From: Thalassobium sp. R2A62
GTDB taxonomy: Bacteria > Pseudomonadota > Alphaproteobacteria > Rhodobacterales > Rhodobacteraceae
NCBI RefSeq assembly: GCF_000161835.1
Contig: NZ_GG697169.2
Span: 295,852 to 359,851 of the forward strand
DNA: 64,000 nt
Direction: 5' to 3'
A program made the translations under genes and the position numbers. The notes below the pieces were generated by a model, which did no database searches, was not told where the DNA came from, and was given only the letters and a program-made list of their open reading frames with translations. Of this stretch, positions 24,839 through 32,497 are shown one piece after another; positions within the stretch are counted from its first letter, which is position 1, and each line of letters opens with the position of its first letter.

Positions 24839-26479
24839 GATGTTTTATCCTTGGCGGCAGCAGTTTTGGTTGACTTGGTTGTTTAGCGCGTTGTTTTTGC
24901 GGTGCTGCGCGTGGTGGATTTGGTCGTCGCGCGCTTTTTCAAAGCCGTCTTAGCTTTGGCTTTAGTCTTGGCTTTAGAGGTCGCGGCCCGCTTCTTTGGA
25001 GCAGGGGGCGTCTCTGGTTCCGGTGGGCCCGCCTTAAGCTCGGGGGGGGAGCGGTACGGTGCCTCGGTCGCCCTCTACTGCATCAGCCGCCTCGGTCGTG
25101 GTCGCCGCGTTTACGATCGCTTCTAATGGGGGCGAGCTGTCGAGCGCCATGCCTTGGATCTTGGCCGCAGGCACCCCAAGCTCGGCCGCTTCTTTGGTGC
25201 CGATGAATGGGTTGTCGTCTACGGTGTATGTTTTTTCCTTGAGGCGTTGACGCTTTTTCTCGTCCATTTCCTCTTCGGGTTCGGCCTTTTTGTAAGGGAC
25301 TGTTTCACCAGCCGCTGCCAAAAGCGCGCTGCGCGCTTCTCCCTTTTTCGCTGTCTGCGTCTGGGCGATCATCTTGGCGATCACCTTGTCAGGAACACCA
25401 GCGGCTTGCATCTGGTTGACCTTGGCTTGACATTCTTTGGGCAAGTGTTGGATGAACAGAACCTGATCCAGTTTGTCGATAGGAACCTCGGAGGCTTCCT
25501 TGAGTTCGGTCAGCATCGAGTCGTATTCGCCGCTGTCATACAGGACTTTGACTCGCTCTTGGTGAAAGGCGAGTGCCTTTTCCTGAAGTGCGCTCATCGT
25601 TGGATCTGACAGGATTTGAGCCATCTTTTTCTTGGTCCCACGCGCGTGGCGCAGGGCGTTTGGCGTTTCGATCTCGTTGCAGTCAAACAGCGCGAAGCAG
25701 CTCGCATCATATTTGTCAGGCTTGTTGATCACGTTGCCCTGAACACGGCGCAGCAGATAAGCCTCGTAGGATTTGACACCATAGTGGTTCATCTCGGCCT
25801 GTTTGTAGCTCAGCGCGGGTTTTGTAGAGCGCCAACCAGAGAGCGAGAATTCGTCGGGCATCGCCACACCTGAGCCGTTGATCCATTTCTGATCAAACAG
25901 ACGTTTAGCGTTTGCCGAGTCTTGTTTGGCTTTTTTGATGTGAGGGCGGTGGATACCCAGTTTGATGTCCTCGTAAGGGCGGAACATAGTTTTGACGCCC
26001 CAGCCCTTCTTGAACTTGTTTGGTGCAGCTTTGGTGTAGTTTTCGATCGCAAGACCGGGGTTCCATGCCGTGATCCCGTTCGAGCCAAAGAACCGCCAAG
26101 TGATCACAACAGCGTCGGCATCGTCGTCAATCGCCTCGATCAAATCGCCGACATGACCACGACCACATTTGACCGACAGGAATTCGTCAGCGTCCATGGT
26201 CAAAATCCATTCGCTGTCCATGACGTGTTTATTCGCCGTGGCCAGTTGCAACGCGTTTGGTTGGGGCTTCTTGCCCTTGGGCACTTCGTTGCGGAAATGC
26301 TTGACCCAACCCATTTCCTCGAACCGGATCAACATGTCGTCGGTGTGGTCCGAACAGTTGTTTGTATAAAATCAGATATTATCGAACCCGATGTGGCTGT
26401 GATAGGCGACCCATTAGACAAGGCTGTGGCCCTCATCCTTCATCATCGAAAGGATGGTATATGTATGTTTGGGGCTCAT
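24835..26479 (-). pseudogene. Glycosyltransferase family 2-like pseudogene with lysine-rich tail (copy 1)
   Basis: The ATG at 26479 begins HTYTILSMMKDEG. In-frame stops follow at 26416-26414 (TAA before WVAYH, where relatives have Glu) and 26374-26372 (TGA before FYTNNCSDHTD). The frame is then open from 26335 to 25034 with the metal-binding DADEFLSV and a RVQGN region. A G8 run (25042-25049) shifts the frame. Beyond it lies a Lys/Ala/Thr-rich histone H1-like tail (KKRAATSKAKTKAKAK...) with a further TAA, ending at 24835 and overlapping the next ATG. It is a paralogue of the following gene. The middle section alone could still make a 433-residue product from an internal ATG. Confidence 0.8.
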
Positions 26480-26828
26480 TTGCGGCCGTTTGAGCACATG
26501 AAACGCGTGCCGATCAAGAGAAGGGTGGTATAATTAATGTCTGTCCTGTCGTCTGCCCGTTCGGATGTTATGTCTTACCCCTGATACACATTCCTTTAAG
26601 GCCAAGCGGCCCGTTCGGAACAAGGGGGAAAGAAACAATTCTCGCAGCTAGCCTCGGTTTATCCGAGGTTTGGAGAAAATCATATTCTGCATCGCGAAAA
26701 AGTCCACCTAGACCCTCGGACAGGGGACATATGGTACAAAAGCACTACGTGACGACTTGACCAACCGCTGCTGCTGCGCAAACAAGAGCGCAGAGACGCA
26801 CTGCTTTTTGACTGAGAGGACCTAACAA
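26480..26828. other. Intergenic region upstream of sodB
   Basis: About 350 bases with no gene-like ORF. It should carry the divergent promoters for the glycosyltransferase operon and sodB. I see a short hairpin (CCTCGG, 5-base loop, CCGAGG, near 26652-26668) and a clear ribosome binding site, GAGAGGA, before sodB. No certain -35/-10 pair was identified. Confidence 0.5.
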
Positions 26829-27428
26829 ATGGCTTTTGAACTTCCTGATCTTCCATATGCCCACGACGCTCTGGCCGACAACGGCATGTCCAAAGAGACG
26901 CTCGAGTATCACCACGACCTGCACCACAATGCCTATGTCACCAATGGCAACAAGGCGATTGAAGGCACCGAATGGGAGGGCAAGACTCTCGAAGAGATCA
27001 TCGTTGGCACATATGACGCGGACGCGGTTGCCCAAAACGGCATCTTCAACAACATCAGCCAGCTGTGGAACCATAACCAGTTTTGGGAAATGATGGGCCC
27101 GGGCAAATCCGCGATGCCGTCCGAGCTGGAAGCCGCGATCAAAGACAGCTTTGGTTCGGTCGATGATTTCAAATCCCAGTTCTCCGCAGCAGGCGCAGGC
27201 CAGTTCGGATCCGGCTGGGCATGGTTGGTCAAAGACGCTGACGGCGGCCTCAAGATCACCAAGACCGAGAACGGCGTGAACCCGCTGTGCTTTGGCCAGA
27301 CAACGCTGTTGGGCTGTGACGTATGGGAGCATTCCTACTACATCGATTTCCGCAACGCGCGTCCCAAGTACCTGACCAACTTCCTCGATAACTTGGTCAA
27401 CTGGGAAAACGTCGCATCCCGCATGTGA
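26829..27428 (+). CDS. sodB: Superoxide dismutase, Fe type
   Basis: A 199-residue Fe/Mn-family superoxide dismutase. Metal ligands are visible: His28 in EYHHDLHH, His82 in LWNHNQFW, and Asp164 and His168 in CDVWEHSYYID. The NNISQLWNH segment carries the second-sphere Gln in the position characteristic of iron enzymes, so I call it SodB. It disproportionates superoxide in the cytoplasm. The ATG follows GAGAGGACC. It has its own terminator downstream. Its last codons and 3' flank are repeated 0.9 kb away. Confidence 0.95.
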   Translation: MAFELPDLPYAHDALADNGMSKETLEYHHDLHHNAYVTNGNKAIEGTEWEGKTLEEIIVGTYDADAVAQNGIFNNISQLWNHNQFWEMMGPGKSAMPSELEAAIKDSFGSVDDFKSQFSAAGAGQFGSGWAWLVKDADGGLKITKTENGVNPLCFGQTTLLGCDVWEHSYYIDFRNARPKYLTNFLDNLVNWENVASRM

Positions 27429-27553
27429 TGTCACTCAACGATGCGCTTCGGCGCATTCTTGAGATTAGAAAATTGAGGGGCGACGCATCCGGTCAGGGTG
27501 CGTCGTTTTTTGTTGGGCAGTCGGGCAAAGGTGTCTGTTTTGCGGGACAAGCC
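27420..27553. repeat. sodB 3' end and flank, copy A of a duplicated junction
   Basis: This stretch covers the last sodB codons, the terminator and about 40 bases beyond. It aligns with 28337-28470 at roughly 75-80% identity by eye, including the run TTTTTTGTTGGG and GTGTCTG further on. It is the intact original, as it follows the complete sodB. Confidence 0.7.
27475..27511 (+). terminator. sodB terminator
   Basis: Stem CGACGCA (27481-27487) pairs with TGCGTCG (27499-27505), followed by six T. It ends the sodB transcript. Confidence 0.85.
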
Positions 27554-27557
27554 TAAG

Positions 27558-28181
27558 TTAGTTTTGTGCCAAACGGTTAGTAACAAGTTCCGATTTCATC
27601 CAGTGAGTTTCGCTTTGGACGTGGTTCGCTCGCACATATTTGCCCATACGAATTGGCATTTCTGTTTCGGTGAACCCAGACGCAACTCGTGCAACAAACC
27701 CTTCTTGTTTTTCTAGGTTCAATTGGTCCGCAAGGTCTTCGAAAAGCCTGTCTGTGAACTGTCCACTATACAGTACTACCACAGGAGTGATCCCCAACTC
27801 TTCGAACCTAAGAAGTGTTTCATCCCAAGGCTGAATGTCGTTTCCGATAATCCAAGAGAAACCCATGAAAAATGACGGCAGCGTTTCGTAACCTATCGAG
27901 TGTTGCGCATATAAGTTCTTACCTACGATACGTTCGTTGTCTGCAAGCTGGGGAGAAACCCCCGCTGCGAATGCCTTAAGCCAGTCACGCGATGGGTGGT
28001 AACGACTGTCTGGGCTACGGGCGTGCGTACCTTTGCTATGAATGGTCGTGTTTTCACCATCCATCTTTTCTGTGATTACGAGATCATCAACCTTCAGGCC
28101 CTCAAGCGAAGACATGATTTTGTCGTTACTTGTTGCGCCTAGTGAGATCGGCAAATGGAATGTACGGCCATATTTTTTCAT
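27558..28181 (-). CDS. RNA ligase family protein (stand-alone nucleotidyltransferase)
   Basis: A 207-residue protein of the RNA ligase/covalent nucleotidyltransferase class. Motif I is Lys39-Met-Asp-Gly in ITEKMDGENTTIH, where the lysine would be adenylylated. Motif III-like residues lie around FFMGFSW (104-110), motif IV is EGFVAR (160-165), and motif V begins at KYVR (181-184). It consists of the catalytic domain with almost no extra domain, like small phage-type and bacterial ligases. It would seal RNA ends using ATP. The coding DNA is AT-richer than sodB beside it, and it lies in the first unit of a duplicated junction, so horizontal acquisition is likely. No tRNA, kinase/phosphatase or RtcB gene accompanies it. 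Confidence 0.8.
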   Translation of the reverse strand: MKKYGRTFHLPISLGATSNDKIMSSLEGLKVDDLVITEKMDGENTTIHSKGTHARSPDSRYHPSRDWLKAFAAGVSPQLADNERIVGKNLYAQHSIGYETLPSFFMGFSWIIGNDIQPWDETLLRFEELGITPVVVLYSGQFTDRLFEDLADQLNLEKQEGFVARVASGFTETEMPIRMGKYVRANHVQSETHWMKSELVTNRLAQN

Positions 28182-28264
28182 GCGTGAATTCTTGAATGCT
28201 TAGCTGACAGAAGAAAAGAGTTGATTTGGGCATTAAACAACCTCTCGTCGCTACGTCTTCCCAA

Positions 28265-28339
28265 TCACAGCGCGTTCTTCAGCGCCACCTCGAGCGCCTC
28301 GACCGTATCTACCACACGGTAATAGTCGCGTAGGGACGC
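28265..28339 (-). pseudogene. 3' fragment of the LOG-family gene
   Basis: These 75 bases encode the last 24 residues of a LOG-family protein (ASLRDYYRVVDTV...ALKNAL) plus the stop. They differ from the intact gene at 30282 by two residues and many silent changes. At its 5' end the fragment is joined directly to a copy of the sodB 3' end, with a shared CGC at the join (28337-28339). The flanking 28182-28264 shows similarity to the bases after the intact LOG gene and no other gene. Confidence 0.85.
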
Positions 28340-28470
28340 ATGTGATGTTTTCATAGGTGCGCTGCCGCGCATTGTTCAGACTAGAAAACCGAGAGGCGAC
28401 GCATCCGGTCCGGGTGAGTCGTTTTTTGTTGGGGTTGGATGGAGACAGAAGTGTCTGCTTAGCGGAAAAT
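28337..28470. repeat. sodB 3' end and flank, copy B
   Basis: It begins with CGCATGTGATG, the last sodB codons and stop, and continues with the terminator region, in which one stem base is changed (TGAGTCG for TGCGTCG). It then runs on for about 40 bases. No sodB coding sequence beyond these codons is present. It is the start of the second unit of the tandem duplication; the 145 bases from here to the next gene hold no other feature I recognise. Confidence 0.75.
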
Positions 28471-28615
28471 GCTGTCGTTACCCACCCGACATACAAGTTT
28501 TAAATTCGGCAATCCGAGCAACGAGATTGAATGTTGTGCTTTGATCCTTTGCGGTCAAGCTATACGGTGGACCTTCCTCTGTTGCGCTACTTAGAAATGG
28601 AAGTCTTCACTGAAA

Positions 28616-30169
28616 ATGCTGAGAAAAATATTCAAACTATTGACTGTTTTGGCCGCACTTTTCGCCGTATCGGTCATTGCTGCGCGATTGTTGTTCCCAC
28701 TGCCAGATATTTCGAGCCGCGTATCAACACATTCAATTCCTGCTAGCAACAACACCCTTTTGGGGCGAACGACAACAGATATTGCCTTGAACTATCCCGG
28801 TCTTTCAGGCGTTTTCCCTTTGGCTGACGGAACGGACGCACTGATGAGCCGGCTAGCGGCAATAAGCCAAGCGCAAGAGAGTATCGATGCACAGTATTAT
28901 ATTTGGCAGGACGACATCTCGGGTATTCTGCTCCTCGATGCTCTCGATCAAGCGGCACAAAAAGGGGTTCGTATCCGCCTTTTGTTAGATGACAATGGAG
29001 TGCCAGGGTTAGATCCGTTCTTGGCAACTTTGAACACTTACGAGAACTTCGAAGTCAGATTGTTTAATCCTTCGACTGTCCGCAGCCCCAAAGCTATGGG
29101 TTTCCTGTTTGATCTCTTCCGTATGAACCGCCGAATGCACAACAAATCTCTTACAGTCGATGGCGCTGTCACAATTATTGGTGGGCGAAATATTGGCGAC
29201 GAATATTTTGAGATTGGAGAGGCGTTCTATAAAGATCTGGATGTGTTGGCGACTGGTGAAATTGTGCCAGAAATGGCGTCCACCTTCGACGAATACTGGA
29301 ACAGTAAATCGGTGTTTGAGGTTGAAAATATGATTTCAGGCACAGGTGACCGTGTTGGTTTCGAACAGCGCGTTGCTGATGTGAAAAGTTCTGCAAGAAC
29401 ACAAATCGTTCTGACTGACGTCCAAAACAGTGCAGCGAAATTTATGGATGGCTTTGAAAGACTGGAATGGACGACAGTTCAGTTGGTTGCAGATGATCCG
29501 AAAAAAGGCGAAGGCTTGGCGAACCGTGATGATCTAATGGTTTTTCAACTTGGCGACATATTGGGTGATATAGAAAGCCGCATTGATCTTGCGAGCGCCT
29601 ATTTCGTACCAGGCGAAACCGGTGCAGGATTTTTTGCGGAACTCGCGCAACAGGGCGTAGATGTAAACATCCTAACCAACGCCATGAACACCACAGACGT
29701 GATGATGGTTCATGCAGGTTATACAAAATACCGTCGAGATCTGTTGATGGCAGGGGCTGATCTATTCGAACTCAGGTTGCGCAACAACGCCAACGGGGGA
29801 ACTGAAAATCAAATCAATCCCGTTGGTCTATCGGGTGCCTCGCTGCACGCGAAAACTTTCGCTATTGACGGAGAACGGGTCTTCATTGGTTCATTCAATT
29901 TTGACCCGCGCTCGGCCAATCTAAACTGTGAGATGGGTTTTCTGATCGATAGCCCGACGATTGCGCAAGCAGTGAGTGACGTATTTGACATGCAACTCGC
30001 CTTAGTCAGCTATAAACCCTTTCTGACTGCAGATGGACGAATGGTTTGGTTAGAAGCGGCTAAAGACAGTGATTCCTCTACAATTTGGCAACAAGAGCCA
30101 GGAACAAGCTGGTTAAAGCAGATGAGTCTTACTGTGCTTCAAATCTTACCAGTTGAATGGTTGCTTTGA
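28616..30169 (+). CDS. Membrane-anchored phospholipase D-like (cardiolipin synthase-type) protein
   Basis: A 517-residue protein with an N-terminal signal anchor (FKLLTVLAALFAVSVIAARLLF, residues 6-27, read in two parts) and two PLD catalytic motifs: His175-x-Lys177-x4-Asp182 in MHNKSLTVDG, and His411-x-Lys413-x4-Asp418 in LHAKTFAIDG, followed by GSFNFDPRS. Such enzymes transfer phosphatidyl groups, cut phospholipids or, less often, cut nucleic acids. It differs from standard ClsA in having a single anchor and no second hydrophobic hairpin. The DNA is clearly AT-richer than the core genes. It is the cargo of the second duplicated unit. Confidence 0.88.
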   Translation: MLRKIFKLLTVLAALFAVSVIAARLLFPLPDISSRVSTHSIPASNNTLLGRTTTDIALNYPGLSGVFPLADGTDALMSRLAAISQAQESIDAQYYIWQDDISGILLLDALDQAAQKGVRIRLLLDDNGVPGLDPFLATLNTYENFEVRLFNPSTVRSPKAMGFLFDLFRMNRRMHNKSLTVDGAVTIIGGRNIGDEYFEIGEAFYKDLDVLATGEIVPEMASTFDEYWNSKSVFEVENMISGTGDRVGFEQRVADVKSSARTQIVLTDVQNSAAKFMDGFERLEWTTVQLVADDPKKGEGLANRDDLMVFQLGDILGDIESRIDLASAYFVPGETGAGFFAELAQQGVDVNILTNAMNTTDVMMVHAGYTKYRRDLLMAGADLFELRLRNNANGGTENQINPVGLSGASLHAKTFAIDGERVFIGSFNFDPRSANLNCEMGFLIDSPTIAQAVSDVFDMQLALVSYKPFLTADGRMVWLEAAKDSDSSTIWQQEPGTSWLKQMSLTVLQILPVEWLL

Positions 30170-30281
30170 ATAGGTCGGTCTATACTAGAGTTCTGATTGT
30201 GCTAGAACCGGATGTTAGCTGCAGCCCCCGACAGACGTTAAAATGAACCCGTCGCCGCTTTTCGTCGCTGCGCCGTTCCAA

Positions 30282-30830
30282 TCACAGCGCGTTCTTCAGT
30301 GCCACCCCTAGGGCACCGACGGTATCGACGACGCGGTAGTAGTCGCGCAGGGACGCGTCTGCGAAACCCTGTTCGATCACATGATCGATCAGCGCCAGCA
30401 GCGGTTGCCAATAGCCCTCGACATTCAGCAAAAAGATCGGTTTGTCGTGCAACTCGATCTGTCGCCACGTCAGCACTTCGAAAAACTCATCAAGCGAGCC
30501 TGCGCCGCCGGGCAGGACGACCATGGCGTCCGCGTTCATAAACATGACCTTTTTGCGCTCGTGCATGGTTTCGGTCACGATAAAATGGCTTAGGTCGCGC
30601 TTGCCGACCTCCCAGTCCATCAGGTGTTTTGGGATTACGCCAAAGGTGTCACCGCCCGCCGTTTGTGCCGCGCGGGCAACCAAACCCATGATGCCCACAT
30701 CGCCTGCGCCGTAGACCAAACGAAAGCCTGCGCGGGCCAACATGGTGCCGGTATCGGTTCCGGACTGCGCAAAAGCAGGGGTTTCACCCGATCTCGCGCC
30801 ACAAAAGACACAGACAGAGGGTTTGGTCAT
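30282..30830 (-). CDS. LOG-family protein (TIGR00730, nucleotide phosphoribohydrolase)
   Basis: A 182-residue Rossmann-like protein with the LOG signatures: the FCGARSG opening, LVYGAGDVGIMG, and the catalytic PGGAGSLDEFFEVLTW. LOG enzymes split cytokinin riboside 5'-monophosphates or ordinary nucleoside monophosphates into base and ribose 5-phosphate. In bacteria they mostly act in nucleotide salvage or clearance. The length is normal. Its 3' end (last 24 codons) is also found as a separate fragment at 28265. In the ancestral arrangement it probably faced sodB directly. Confidence 0.92.
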   Translation of the reverse strand: MTKPSVCVFCGARSGETPAFAQSGTDTGTMLARAGFRLVYGAGDVGIMGLVARAAQTAGGDTFGVIPKHLMDWEVGKRDLSHFIVTETMHERKKVMFMNADAMVVLPGGAGSLDEFFEVLTWRQIELHDKPIFLLNVEGYWQPLLALIDHVIEQGFADASLRDYYRVVDTVGALGVALKNAL

Positions 30831-30935
30831 GGTGTGGCCTCACAGTTTGGAGTTGGGTTTTGACCAAGGATAGTGGGCTTGTTAAGATCACTCAACCATC
30901 CGTTTGGGTGGTCTTGGGGCATAGAGGCGAATGGC

Positions 30936-32387
30936 ATGGTTCTAAATCTAGGAGCAAACGCAACGGGTATCTTGTTGGGTGGGGGCATCGGCGCCGCGGT
31001 GATCGTGTGTGCGGTTGTCTTGTTGCCACGCGCAGCTCCGCCAACTTCTGAGCCTGCGCCAGTGGCCCTAGTAGAGCCCGCACCCGCGCCAGAACCCGAA
31101 GTCGCAGCAGAACCTGTCGTGCCGACGCTCGCCGCGCCAACCTTTGATTTTGTCAGCAGCGAGCCAGGACAGCCGTCTCTGGTTTCTGGCCGGGCACCAG
31201 GTGCCGAGCGGATCGAAATCATTGTCGGGGATACCATGATCGAGCAATTCGACTTGGCCCGTGACGGTCAGTTCGCGATTTTTGTAGAACTTGAGCCTAG
31301 CGACCAACCACGTGTGATGCGCCTGATGGCCTACGCTGGTGATCTATCGATCCCGTCCGAGGAAACCGTGATTCTGCCGCCAAGCGTCGCGCCGCAAATC
31401 GCAGCGCTCGAATTTGAGGGCGGGGAGGTGCCAGAGATTGTGCCTGAACCCGAAGTGGAAGTGGTTGTTGAAAGCGTCGAAGTCCCCGAGGTCGAAGAAG
31501 CACCTGTCGAGATTGCAGAGCTGGATGTCCAAGCTGCTGAGGTGCCAGTGATTGTGCCTGAACCCGAAGTGGAAGTGGTTGTTGAAAGCGTCGAAGTCCC
31601 CGAGGTCGAAGAAGCTCCTGTCGAGATTGCAGAGCTGGATGTCCAAGCTGCTGAAGTGCCAGAGATCGTTGAACCCCCAGAGGAAGAGCCTCTTGCCGCG
31701 TTGGTCGTCGAGGGCGGTGAGATTGTTGATGATGGTCCGCTGCCTGTCGTTGAGACACCCACACCCGCACCGGCACTTACGGTAGAGGGCAGCGAAACTA
31801 TTGGTGACGGCACCGCGCCAGAAGCACCTGCCACACAACCCATTCTCAAGGCAGATGCCGAGGGCGTCGAGGTTCTTCAACCTGCAATCGCAGCAGGCGC
31901 TGGTCCCGAGGTGATGTCGTCGGTCGCATTGGATGCGATCACCTATGATCCTGAAGGCGAAGTGTTGCTACAGGGACGTGCACAGGGTGATGGGTTCGTT
32001 CGGGTTTACCTCGACAACGCGCCGATCACTACGAGCCGGATCGCCCAAAACGGCAACTGGCGCACGGATCTGCCTGATGTCGATACGGGTATCTACACCC
32101 TTCGTATTGACGAGGTCGACGACGAGGGCGAGGTGGTGAGCCGCATCGAGACACCGTTCAAACGCGAAGAACCTGAAGCTGTTGTTGAGGCGCTGATCGA
32201 AGAGACAAGCGCTGAGGGTTTCCAAGTTGCCGTAAAGACCGTCCAACCCGGTGCAACGCTGTGGGCAATTGCCCAAGAGCAATACGGTGATGGTGTCGCC
32301 TATGTGAAGGTGTTCGAGGCCAACCGTGACCGCATCCGCGACCCAAATCTGATTTACCCTGGTCAAATCTTTAACTTGCCCGACTGA
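30936..32387 (+). CDS. Cell-envelope LysM protein with acidic repeat region
   Basis: A 483-residue protein. An N-terminal hydrophobic anchor ([19 protein letters not shown], residues 12-30) is followed by a Pro/Ala/Glu-rich linker, a beta-rich region with two Big-like units ([12 protein letters not shown] near 90 and [16 protein letters not shown] near 350), an acidic repeat region, and a C-terminal LysM domain (about 432-483, [15 protein letters not shown] ... [13 protein letters not shown]) that binds peptidoglycan. Similar Rhodobacteraceae proteins are annotated only as LysM proteins. The ATG at 30936 follows GAGGCG and starts the anchor; the open frame extends 63 bases further up without support. 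It is divergent from the LOG gene. Confidence 0.85.
   Translation: MVLNLGANATGILLGGGIGAAVIVCAVVLLPRAAPPTSEPAPVALVEPAPAPEPEVAAEPVVPTLAAPTFDFVSSEPGQPSLVSGRAPGAERIEIIVGDTMIEQFDLARDGQFAIFVELEPSDQPRVMRLMAYAGDLSIPSEETVILPPSVAPQIAALEFEGGEVPEIVPEPEVEVVVESVEVPEVEEAPVEIAELDVQAAEVPVIVPEPEVEVVVESVEVPEVEEAPVEIAELDVQAAEVPEIVEPPEEEPLAALVVEGGEIVDDGPLPVVETPTPAPALTVEGSETIGDGTAPEAPATQPILKADAEGVEVLQPAIAAGAGPEVMSSVALDAITYDPEGEVLLQGRAQGDGFVRVYLDNAPITTSRIAQNGNWRTDLPDVDTGIYTLRIDEVDDEGEVVSRIETPFKREEPEAVVEALIEETSAEGFQVAVKTVQPGATLWAIAQEQYGDGVAYVKVFEANRDRIRDPNLIYPGQIFNLPD
31425..31652 (+). repeat. Tandem 114-bp repeat within the LysM gene
   Basis: Two consecutive 114-base units (31425-31538 and 31539-31652) are almost identical in DNA. 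Each encodes 38 residues beginning EVP, rich in Glu and Val. A third unit starts at 31653 with EVPEIVEP and then diverges. Such near identity points to a recent duplication or continued recombination between units. Confidence 0.9.
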
Positions 32388-32395
32388 CCCTGATC

Positions 32396-32424
32396 TGCCC
32401 CCTGTGCGGTAGCGGACAGGGGCA
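32396..32424 (+). terminator. Hairpin after the LysM gene
   Basis: TGCCCCCTGT pairs with ACAGGGGCA (one bulged C) around a 10-base loop. It lies just downstream of the LysM stop. There is no T run, so termination is not certain. Confidence 0.35.
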
Positions 32425-32497
32425 TGTGCATCTCTAGGCTGGTCAAAGGCAGGGTGGCACCCTAAGTCTTGCTCTCTGAGATGACGTTGGGGCCGGA

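Noticed and set aside
25034-26335. Treating the 433-codon central frame of glycosyltransferase copy 1 as an intact gene
   Set aside because: The conserved N-terminal MKDEG...EWVAYH region lies upstream in the same frame behind two stop codons, and the C-terminal tail lies beyond a frameshift.
27498-27716. 72-codon plus-strand ORF after sodB
   Set aside because: Runs through the sodB terminator and antisense to the RNA ligase gene; no motif.
31297-31880. Long minus-strand ORFs opposite the LysM gene, with repeated segments
   Set aside because: They mirror the 114-bp repeat and low-complexity linker of the real gene on the other strand.
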